In this document: one piece after another, positions 31,259 through 41,222 of the stretch | Numbering within the stretch: position 1 is the first letter of the stretch | Layout: each line of letters opens with the position of its first letter | Source of the DNA: Cavia porcellus | Taxonomy: Eukaryota; Chordata; Mammalia; Rodentia; Caviidae | Reading direction: 5' to 3' | NCBI RefSeq assembly: GCF_034190915.1 | Contig: NW_026947507.1 | Span: forward strand, 18,658,501 to 18,722,500 | Length of the DNA: 64,000 bases | Program-made: the position numbers and the translations under genes | Notes under the pieces: generated by a model | What the model was told of the DNA's origin: nothing | What the model saw: only the letters and a program-made list of their open reading frames with translations | Database searches by the model: none

Positions 31259-31678
31259 AATGAGTTAATTATGTACAATGGAGAATTATTCCATTAAAAA
31301 GATTAAACTGCTGTTTTGTGCTTCTCCTAATCATTTGTAGGAAATGGATGCAACCTGAGATCATAATGGCTAAATCAAATGCATATGGTTCTCGTGTGAC
31401 ACATAAGAAAAAAGAGGGAAAAAGTGAAATTTGTCTAAAAGGTTATCGTGACTTAGTACAATGATCTTACATATTTTATGTTGTTTGGCTTTCTCATTGG
31501 TTTTCAATCTATATATATGATACTTAACTTTATAAAGTTTTAAATAAATGAATCTGATGCTGGAAAAATAAAAGGGGCATAGAGAGAGGGACAAAAGAAA
31601 GGAGCTGAAATTCCTTACAGTGAATATTATCAGCATGCACTGCAACATGTACTGATAAAAGTTAAAAAAGATTATCTG

Positions 31679-31775
31679 CTGGGCTGGGGATACAGTTCCG
31701 TGGCACAGTGCCTGCCTGGCAAGCATGAGGTCCTGAGTCCAATTCCCAACACACACACACACACACACACACACA
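31679..31775 (+). mobile_element. ID-like SINE with (CA)n tail
   Basis: GGGCTGGGGATACAGTTCCG, CTGCCTGGCAAGCATGAGG, GTCCAATTCCCAACA, then (CA)n of about 25 bp. Confidence 0.9.
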
Positions 31776-32160
31776 ACTGCTATATGTTCGGACAGAGTCC
31801 TTCATGGTGCTATAAAATACAGATCTAGAAATAAATGACACATCGGTATAGCAAGTTAAGAACAAAACAGGCTGAGAAGTAGGAAAAAAGGGTCCAAGTG
31901 GGAAGGAAGGGGGGAAGGAAGGGGTGAACAAGGACTGTGGCAGAATGGAAGGAAGGGAAAAGGGAAAAAAAGCAAATAGAGAAAAATGTGGAAACAAACT
32001 TTTATAAATAAGGAGCAGAAGAAAGGTTGAAAGGATGGGAAGTCAATGGGAATAAAAAGAGGACTCAAGAAATAGCATATACCAGTACAAATCCCCCATG
32101 TTGATGTAACTGTTATGTACATCAAATGCGTACCAACAAAACTTAAATTTAAAAAAAAAA

Positions 32161-33752
32161 ATATGAAGGGAGCAAAATTTAAAGATGAAGTGTAGGTGCT
32201 GAGTAAACAAATATTAAAGCGAAAGTGAAGTTACATAAAACAAAAGTCAGAATATCTCCTAACCATTTAAATAATTGGAAATGAAGTCTCCACCAAAAAC
32301 AAACAAACAAACAAAACAAAACAAAAAAAACATGGATAGCACAAGGTGGGAGATGAGACGTATGAAATCCTAGAAAGGGGACATTCCAGATATCCCAAGC
32401 CTGAAATTTTGGAAACAAAGTTGTACAGCCACAACCGGAAATTTCCATATCATGAAATTTTATGTCATGTACAGAATTATTAAAAGTATCATATAAAATT
32501 AATTCAAGATATGTGTATAATGTATAAGAAACATAAATTACTTTTGTATTTAGATGTATTGTTCCTTGAATACTCATTACCTACTTGCACGTATTCTGAA
32601 ATTGTTCAAAATTCCAAAATCTGAAGCCCTCTGTTCCCACACACTTCTGCTTTGGGTTTTCAGCCTCTGATCACTGAGGAGGAGACGTTGGCCAAGGTTA
32701 GGTCTGTGCATCATCCATTCCTAAGGAGCGCAGTAACACAATGGTTCCTTTGCTTTCTGTCCCGCAGAGCCCCTTTTTTGTGTGGCACAGTGATCATGGA
32801 GGGATCAAGAGGTCTTCTGCCTAGGAGAACTGCGAAATGTTGCCTTTTGGATTTCTTCTCCTTTCTGTGACCTTTTGTCTGCCTTTATATTCAGTTTCAT
32901 TCAATCACTGCACTAAGCCATCTGCAAAAGAAATCACAGCAAGGGGTTCTGACTTAATGTGTCACTGCTTAGTTGAGAGTTTGAATTTTTAAATATGACA
33001 GTAATTATGGCAGGCTGGGGAGTTATTAAAATAAATAAGTCATGCTCCCTATCCTTGAAAGCTTATAACCTATTGAAGGTGGAAATGTCTAAAGGAAGAA
33101 AGGCATAATAGAAAGGACTTGGTCCTCGGAAAAATAGAGATTTCGCCACAGGATCATAAACTCAAATCATAATACACTTTCTGCCATAATAAAAATTTAT
33201 ACTGGGATAAACTGAAGTGGGATTTAATGAAAATTAAACATATTCTTCAAGTCTGTGGAAAGGTTTGGCTATAAGGGCAATTATGAAGTGATATTTGAGG
33301 GAATACTGGATGGTTTAACGATGAGGGAAGATATTTATAGATGTTCTTAGTAACATTCTTTGGCATGTCTCTTTAGTTAACATTTTAAAATGTTCTTTCT
33401 TTACTAGAAAATTTCTTTATAAAATTGCTTTTAGCTACCTCATACTTGGAAGAAGTTCTCAGTTTAAGACAACAGTTCTCATCCACACCAATTGTACTCA
33501 TCTCTTCTAAAATATTCTGCCTCTGTAACTCATTTTCTCATGAGTTCCTTTCTCCACAGCCTGTCCTCTGCCTTGGTGATAATTTCAAACTCTCATTTTG
33601 TACACTTGTCACTTACTGATTGGAAGAAGTCTACAACAGTTGCTAACAGCTAATCATTAGGGAACCATTGTCTAAATGTGGAACAGCTAAAGACAGTGAA
33701 CTCCCAAATTACCTTAGATTTAATTCAAGCGCTTAAAAAATTAAATGTGTTG
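32161..33752. other. Non-coding DNA, nothing assigned
   Basis: Includes a (CAAA)n-rich tract at 32294-32332. The frames at 32179-32577 (minus) and 32652-32870 (plus) are open but show no domain, splice context or conserved motif that I recognise. Confidence 0.35.
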
Positions 33753-33836
33753 GGGCCAGAGATGTAGCTCAGTGGCACAGTGACTACCTAGAAAGCATAA
33801 GGCCCTAGTTTGATTTCTGGTACCAAAAAAAAAAAA

Positions 33837-33867
<31 letters not shown>
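33753..33867 (+). mobile_element. ID-like SINE with (AAT)n tail
   Basis: GGGGCCAGAGATGTAGCTCA, GTGGCACAGTGACTACCTAG, GTTTGATTTCTGGTACC, then A13 and (TAA)n. Confidence 0.9.
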
Positions 33868-34025
33868 TTTGTGTCGTCAGTCACAGTGATAGACATCTGT
33901 AATTTCAATGTTCTGGAGGTTGAGGGAGGAGAATTCTCATGCGTTTGAGGCCAGCAGGCCCAAGTCTAGCATAAGCCACATAGATACTGTCTCCAAGTAC
34001 CTAAAAAAATAAAATAAAATAAAAT
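33868..34025 (+). mobile_element. B1-like SINE, diverged
   Basis: CAGTCACAGTGATAGACATC, TGTAATTTCAATGTTCTGGA, GGTTGAGGGAGGAGAATTC, TTTGAGGCCAGCAGGCCC, ending (TAAAA)n. It directly follows the ID copy. Confidence 0.7.
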
Positions 34026-36688
34026 ATGTTTACAAAGTCTAAAAATTAGTCTTCTGTGTTAGTAGAGGAAGTTAACCATTTTAAAGCCCCCAAAATAAAG
34101 GAAACATTACAAACATATTAATTTTGATCAAGAAAATACAACTATATTACCAGAAATGTATTGGTTCAGGTAGCTAACTAGCATTTAGTTGAATTCAACA
34201 AATAATTATTGTATTTGTATTTTGGATTAAATATAAATCAATATTGAACTAGTCCCCAAAATTACTCATAACCATTCCAAATGTATTGATATTACTTAAG
34301 AAGGATGCTTTCCTTTGATGGACAGTACCTAATTGTTTCCTAAAGTATCATATGCTAATGAACTTTTGCTGTTGCACTATTTTATGCAAATAGCATTGAA
34401 AAATCACACCCATGCTGTTTAATTTTCAGTATCTCATTTGTTTTTCCCAACATCCCACTTACAGGAGATAGACTAAGATTAGCTAAATAAATAAATCAAA
34501 TAAAAAATCCAAATATATTTCTAAATAGTTATAATGCCTTTTTATTAATGTTGCTGAAAAAAAATTTTAAATTGGAATATCATTATTAAATCCTATGTTT
34601 AGTGACATTAAATCAAGCTATAAGTAAAAATAAAATAAAGTGTCTTTCCGGATTAACAGTAGCATTATCATTAAACATGACGAACATGACTTTTAATATG
34701 AAACAAACACCAAGTTTAGAAGTGTGTCACTAAAATTGCCTTATCTACAAGAAAAAAATCTTTGTTTCATGGGCTGAAGGGTTTAAAATAAAGATTACTT
34801 AAAAGAAACTATAAACCATAGTCTTTTGAATATTGCCTTTTGACTCATCATGAACACCCAAGAATTTAATAATATTGTTTTCTCCCAGAATAGTCAGAAA
34901 ACCAATTGTTCAGTTCTGCTTATATCTGGAATCTCTGCTTCACTGGGTTTCAGAGAATGACAGTAATGATAGTAAATGATACCAAATGGATACAATATAT
35001 GTTCATTCCCTTATTGTTATCTAAGTGGAAGAACTCTTATCTTCAAAGATTTAACAATGATGGACTCTCTCCCTATTAGAAAATTCAATAATATTACAGT
35101 AGACTTCTAGAAAGGTTGTGAAATTGTTGATTATGGGGAAATTGAAAGATCCATTATAGTCATAAATTAGAATCATTTTCAAGAACAGGAATCAAACTGA
35201 ATATTAATGAAAGATACAAAAGAAATGAATTATAAAACTACTTTTACAGTTAGGATTATTTTCACTTTTAGAAAATCATGTGGTCAAAAGCTCATTTTTA
35301 AAGTGCGAGACTTTTCCTAAGTTAATCAATAGCTTATAAGAAAAACACTTGACATAATATTCAGGAAAATAGAAATTTACGGAACTATAAAACTGTTGAT
35401 ATAGAGAGAAACCTGAAGTGTATTTATTCTACAACTCATTGAAATTTCTTTACACAGATGTTGTAAAAGTGATCACTTGTCTGTCTGCTATAATTTTGGA
35501 GTGACAATGTCTCTTAACAAGACCAGTCTATCATTTGACAATTCTCTGTGTTACAGGAATCACAGCACTACATTAAGTACTAGATTAAAGAAACTTGTTA
35601 AATGAGTACTTGCAAAAAAAAATGATTTGCTTTTTCCTAGAAAATGGAAGTTTTTATTTAAATGAACAATGATTTACTCTAAGATATCCTCTAGACTTTC
35701 TCAGTTTTAAAATAAAATATAGAATTTTTCATCAATCAAGTGTCTGTACCTGAGTTTTCCATAAAAAAAAAAGATACAATGGTCATATGTTCACTTTATA
35801 TTCACATAAATATGTGCACACATACATATATGTGTAAATAGACAACATAAAATTATACATAGAGGATAGTTCTATAGAATCAAAACATTTAGGTATTCAT
35901 TAATCAAGTACTTTATACATTTTTATACCTAAAGCATACTGCTAGATAATGATGCTAACAGAATAGGTAAGTTTCTTATATAGAACATACATACTCTACC
36001 ACAGAAAGATGCAGTCAGCAGCTAAACTTTGGGTGTTAGTATAATGTCTTCCAAAAAATTGACTGAGAAAATAAATAGGGAGTAGTATTAAAAATGTCAG
36101 TAAGATACAGGGTCAATTTCCCTGACTATCTCTCAAAAAGAGAAGTCATATGATTGTCAATGTGAATGGCACGCACAGAATTTGTGTAGTACACATATGT
36201 TGTGGCTGTGCATGGAGGCCTTGGAAAGTATTCTAAAGGATTGGTAAGAAAAATGAAATATTCAAAGATAATTCCACTGAAGAAGTACGTCTATATTTGA
36301 TTCATGGCCACTGTACTTTCTCACTATGTAAAATCTCATGACTAAAGCAAAGGTTCAAACACATTTATCTTTGAAGTAGGTGTATAATAAAACCTCCCTT
36401 AGAGATCTGGGGGAATTATTTCAGAATTAACTACAAGCATTTAAATAGAACCCTTCTTGGGAGCTGAACACAATAATCAACAATTTGGATTTTGCAAGAA
36501 CACTTTGAGTCAGAAGAGTATATTCATTTTAAAGATTTTAGATTTTTTATTTTGATTCTTCAATATCCATTACTTGTAACACGTTAGTTATCAGCTTCTC
36601 TGCTCTCTCAATAGCTCTTTCAACTATTGGTAAAGCATTTTCAAATTATTTGAAGCTATAAAGAAAATCATCACTTTAAAACATCAAA
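34026..36688. other. AT-rich non-coding DNA, nothing recognised
   Basis: 2.6 kb without a recognisable SINE, LTR or L1 block. It appears to be the least repeat-laden stretch in the window. No coding frame of note. Confidence 0.4.
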
Positions 36689-36920
36689 TTTAAGAAAGAA
36701 GAAAAAGAGAAGAGGAGAGAGTAGAGGGGAACGGGTCGGGAGAGGGGAGAGAAGAGGAGGGGAAGAGAGGAGAGGAAAGGAAAAGGAAGGGAAGGCAGTG
36801 GATGGGACAGGATAGGACAGGACAGGTCAGGACAGGACAAGAAAAGGAAAGATAGATAAAGAGAAGGGAAGAAGAAGATACAGGCGGGGAAGAAAGGGGA
36901 GAGAAGAGAAGGAGGAAAGA
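36689..36920. repeat. Long purine-rich tract (about 230 bp)
   Basis: The plus strand is almost exclusively A and G, with short T or C interruptions: GGAGAGGGGAGAGAAGAGGA-type text, (GGACA)n units at about 36806-36840, and several GGG runs. The minus strand frame is a Ser/Pro/Leu artefact. Confidence 0.95.
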
Positions 36921-37046
36921 CATTATGGATTCAAGCCAATGAATATGAATTTAACCTTCTCTTAGAGTTTTACCGTATCAGCTTATGATACATATACTTG
37001 TTATTAGTCACAGCTGTGTGAACTTTGTTTTATAACAGGGGAAGGG

Positions 37047-37130
37047 CCAGGGATACAGCTCAGTGGCACCGCACCTGCCAGGCAGGCACAAAGTCATGAG
37101 TTCGATCTCCAGGACCTAAAATAAATAAAT
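37047..37130 (+). mobile_element. ID-like SINE
   Basis: GGGCCAGGGATACAGCTCAG, GGCACCGCACCTGCCAGGCA, GAGTTCGATCTCCAGGACC, (TAAA)n tail. Confidence 0.9.
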
Positions 37131-37242
37131 AAAAATACAAAAGAGGGAGTGGAAGAATTATAAATTTATAAAAAAATTGTGAACTGATTTTTAGAAACGT
37201 CTTGAAAATTAAAGATATAAATAGGTTTACCTAGCATTTTTT

Positions 37243-37255
37243 AATGCAAAATATG
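37243..37255. repeat. L1 copy E target duplication (left)
   Basis: AATGCAAAATATG, repeated exactly at 38479-38491. Confidence 0.9.
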
Positions 37256-37978
37256 TTTCTAAGATCTGGCTATTACAAATTGTTCAACGATAAACATAGG
37301 TGCACATATATTGCTGTGGTATGGTGTTTTCAATTCTTCTGGGAGTATGCCCAGAAGCAGGTTAACTGGGTTGAATGGAACCTCTAGTCCTAGGTTTTTG
37401 AGGAATCTCCTCTACACTCCCGCAAACAAGGGAGAAGGGCTCCTTTTTCCCCCAAGTCCTTCCAGCGTTTGTTATTGGTTGATTTCCTGATGATAGCCGT
37501 TCTTTCTGGAGTGAGATGAAATCTTAATGTTGTCTCAATTTGCATCTCTCTGATGACCAATGATGCTGAACATTTTTTTCATATATTTCTTTGCAATTTG
37601 TATTTCTTTATCTGAGAATTGTGTATTCATCTCAGATGCCCATTTTTGGACTGGGTCACTAAATTTGGGGACCTAATTTTTTTTTCAATTCTCTATATGT
37701 TCTATATAAAAGTCCTTTGTCTGAGAAACAGTTGGGAAAAATCTTTTCCCAATGCATGAGTTTCTTGTCACTCTGCTGGTGATTCCTTTGGATACACAAA
37801 AACTCTTTAGTAAGATGAGATCCCAGTTGTTGATTCTTTGAACTACTCTCTGCGCAGTTTGGTTTTTGCTCATGAACACTGCATACCACTGTGTCCTTGA
37901 GATTTCTACCTGCTTTTGTTTTGTAGTAAATTTAGTGTTTCTGTCTTAATATTTAGATCTTTCATTCATTTTGACTTT
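37256..37978 (-). pseudogene. L1 ORF2 fragment, inverted part of copy E
   Basis: The minus strand encodes ORF2p text such as RINNWDLILLKSFCVSKGIT, an LGLEVPFNPVNLLLGILPEE block and SNICAPMFIVEQFVIARS. The frame is broken several times and the cysteine motif is lost. No function possible. Confidence 0.85.
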
Positions 37979-38478
37979 AGATCTTGAAAGCAGCCTAGAT
38001 GTCTAACAGCTGAGAAATGGATTTAAAAATGTGACTTTTTTATACAAAGGGCTTCTCCTCAGCTATAAAGAAGAATACACCAGAGGCTTTTAAAGGTAAA
38101 TATATGTAACTGGAGAACATACTAATAAGTGAAATAAATCGAACCCACATGTGTAAACACCATATTGTCTTGTTGGCATAAGAAATTAAAAGTAAATAAG
38201 ATCCAAAAGTTACAATAATTATAGTGAATGAGAAAGAAACTGCTGAAAGGCAAATCATATTGTTTGATCAACTTTGCATGCCTGTATCTGGTAATCTGAG
38301 CAACTATTTTAAAGATAACAATATGCAATATAATAACCTTTGTTAAATTTTTATCATCTTGTTTTGAAACTCTATGTCACTTTGTTTTTGCTTGTTTAAT
38401 TTCATTGTTATTATTTGGCTTTTATTGGATTATTTTTTATTTTTATGTGCATTTTGTATTTAAAATAAAAAATAAATA
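37256..38478 (+). mobile_element. LINE-1 with 5' inversion (copy E)
   Basis: The right part (about 37979-38478, plus) is ORF2 end, 3' UTR and A-rich tail. The left part (37256-37978) is ORF2 sequence in the opposite orientation. Read on the minus strand it covers the region just upstream and stops at almost the same ORF2 position (GCCAGATCTTAGAAA) where the right part starts (AGATCTTGAAAG). A perfect 13-bp duplication encloses the whole. This is the signature of a twin-priming inversion in a single insertion event. Confidence 0.9.
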
Positions 38479-38491
38479 AATGCAAAATATG
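38479..38491. repeat. L1 copy E target duplication (right)
   Basis: Exact copy of 37243-37255. Confidence 0.9.
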
Positions 38492-39589
38492 AATTGTATT
38501 TTTTCTCAGCCACAAGTTAGTTATATTACTCACCTCTCCACCTACTGCAGAGACTTCTCATTTGCTCAATTTACTCTAAACATTTATTTACCTCCTTTAT
38601 ATCAATTCGGAAGCAAATTCATTATTTGAAGGGAAACCCTACCAAATCACCAATTGTATACAGAGAGCTGGTGGTTAAGATCATTTCACCATTTGGAACA
38701 AGCAATTTTGAAAATGGAAAACAGGATATTTATTACACCTGGTGAGTTTCTAATTACAGTAGTCTTTACACATGATTTATACACATTTGTCATTTGAATT
38801 AATTAGTGCTGAATTCAATCCATCTGCTGCATTATACAGTTCCCCTTGATTTAAAAAAGTGAATTGTTCTTACAAAGGACCCAGATTTTGCAGTCTGTGG
38901 TCTCTTACCGTAGGGACTATTCTGTTAAAATTCAGTCCTTAACTGAGGTTCTGTTTCTAGATATTTACAATCATTTTACCTTTTTTCTATGACAATGAAT
39001 ATAGCTAAATCATGCAACAGTACATTTTGTTCATAATTGATTTAAATAAATATTAAAGGCTTAATTGGTAATATTTTTACTTGTGGGTGGGCAAAATATT
39101 TTATAGAAATACCAGAATTAATGTTAAATAAAATACAACCATTCTTAATTTTTGTAAAAATTCTTTTATTCCTAAAGTTCTTGTTTTTGTTTTTGTTTTT
39201 AATTTTTGTTTTGCTTTTTAATATATTTAATATATCCAATGAATTCTATAGAAAAATCCATGTCATTAAAGAAGTTCACAACTAAAATGATGAATTTCCT
39301 GAGATTTTGATAAAAACAAAATTCTGCAAAAAGATATTTTGTCTGAAATGGATAAATTCATAGTATATAATAAAATTAAATTAATTTAAATTGGATAAGT
39401 ATATTTGCCATTCATCCATTACCTACTGTGATTGCTGTTTATTTCAGTAAAGATACAGACACTTTCAGGTAACTGTTATCTCTTTAAACACATGTGCTGT
39501 TGCAGTGTTTTATGCACAGAAACTGACCTATCACATGGATAAACTTTTTCATCTTTCTTTTATAAAATAAAAAAAAAATCTCAAGCACA
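38492..39589. other. AT-rich non-coding DNA, nothing recognised
   Basis: Contains a (TTTTTG)n-like tract at about 39183-39200. No gene or element signature. Confidence 0.4.
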
Positions 39590-39935
39590 GTGTGCTAGTC
39601 AGTGTTGTATTATAATCACAAGATACTCAAGCAAATCAAATGAATAAGGAACAAGGTTCATTTTGACTTAAAGGTTTCAAGGTGTTCAGTCCCTGGTTGG
39701 CTGGCCCTGCTGCTTTGAGCATCCAGCAGGACAGATAACATAATGGCACTGTATAGTGAAAGAAGCCAATTTATTTCATTTTGGCCAAGAGGGAAGTAGT
39801 CGAGATCCAAATATTCCTATCAAGGGCACATTCCCAATGACCTAATCAACTTCCAGCTGGACCAACTTTGAAAGACTGTACTGTATTCCAGTAGTACCCC
39901 AGTCTGAGTACCAGTTCTTTACCTCATGGACCTTT
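39590..39935 (-). repeat. LTR-like interspersed repeat (MaLR-type)
   Basis: TGTGCTAGTCAGTGTTGTAT, TTTCAAGGTGTTCAGTCC, CATTCCCAATGACCTAATCAA and CTTCCAGCTGGACC follow the order of the family also seen at 22880 and 52004. Confidence 0.5.
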
Positions 39936-40562
39936 GAGAAACTAGCAAAAAAATTTATAATCTGTCAAAGTTCATGCAGTAAGCACCACAGATTAGATTT
40001 CATCTCTGACTGCATGGAATCTAGAGTCTACATCCATGACAACTGCCCTGCGTTTCTATTTTCATAATATCATATTATTGTTATGTTAAATTACATTATA
40101 GTAAAATATATTACAAAAATTTTGAAGGTTACTCAGTTATAGTTAGATAGGAGAAGTATATCTGGTGTCCTATAATTGCAGTATGTGACTAAAGATAATG
40201 ATAATATACTATATATACCAAAAAAACAAGGAAACAACATTGAATATTCTCACTAGAAAAATATGCTTGAGGAGATGGGAATATTTATGCTAATTTGAAT
40301 AGTGCACAGTATGTACATGTATGGAAGCATCACATGGCTATAAGTACACAATTTATAAGTGTTAATTAAAAACTTATTTTAAAGTCTGAATGTTGAACCT
40401 TAATTTTTTTATGATTTTACATTTTCAAAGGTTATCAAAAAATAAAAACCAAATATTTTGTTGACATTCAGTTTGATATGTTAACATTTCCATTTAGTTC
40501 AAAGTATATTTCATTTATTCTGATTCACTTGTTGGTCTATATTACTTAAAACTATTTGATTT
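39936..40562. other. AT-rich non-coding DNA, nothing recognised
   Basis: No element or gene signature. Confidence 0.4.
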
Positions 40563-40708
40563 AGCCAGGTGTGGTGGTACACACTTGTCATCCCAGCATT
40601 TGGGAGGCTGAGCTGGGAGGATCTCTGTGGTCAGCTTGGACTATAAACTAAGTCAAAATCAACATAAACTGCATAGCAAAACTCTGTCTCAAGACACAAA
40701 ATAAAAGT
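40563..40708 (+). mobile_element. B1-like SINE
   Basis: AGCCAGGTGTGGTGGTACAC, CATCCCAGCATTTGGGAGGC, GAGCTGGGAGGATCTCTGTG, ending CTCTGTCTCAAGACACAAAA. Confidence 0.9.
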
Positions 40709-41097
40709 ATGTTATTTAAAGTATTTGGAAACAATTTCATTTGTGCACATTAATTATGCAGAATGTTGAGTCCCACTGTGCTGTTTTCACATATTACATT
40801 TCCGTCCTATCCACTGCCCTCATCCTCCTCAACTTCCGCTCACCCCTCCCTCCATCTGCTTCCCCTTCTCAATGCTTTCTTCTACTCTCATGTCGCTTTG
40901 GATTTTCCTTGATTCTACCCATGAGAGGAAAACTAAGTCTGATTCACTTTGTGTAATATGATAATTATTTTATTTTTAAATTATCCTGAATTCCAATATT
41001 TTATCAGAAGAATGCTGACAAGGCTTTCTCCCATTTTATAGTGTGTCTTTTCACTCTGCTGATTATTTCCCTTGCTGTGCCAAAGCTATATATATGG

Positions 41098-41160
41098 AAT
41101 GGAACACGACCTTCCACTTTCCAGACAGGCGCTTTTGCCACTAAACCAAGTCCTCAGCCT
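41098..41160 (-). mobile_element. ID-like SINE, degenerate
   Basis: The minus strand reads AGGCTGAGGACTTGGTTTAG, TGGCAAAAGCGCCTGTCTGG, AAGGTCGTGTTCC, a decayed ID body inside copy F. Confidence 0.7.
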
Positions 41161-41222
41161 TGTGCAAAAGCTTTTTAACATGTTACAATAACATTTGTCC
41201 TGTCGTGGTGTTACTTCTTGTC

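Larger units (their letters stand above)
31030..32160 (+). mobile_element. Old LINE-1 3' end, interrupted by SINEs
   Basis: CTATACATCCATCAACAGAC and AATGGATAAAAAACGTGG are the classic L1 ORF2 3' text. They continue after a B1 insertion as TGTACAATGGAGAATTATTCC, then GGAAATGGATGCAACCTGAG. The following UTR includes a purine-rich tract (31868-31985), common in rodent L1 3' UTRs, and ends in an A-run at about 32150-32160. Confidence 0.75.

Noticed and set aside
36690..36923. Ser/Pro/Leu-rich minus-strand frame
   Set aside because: It is the translation of the pyrimidine strand of a purine tract.
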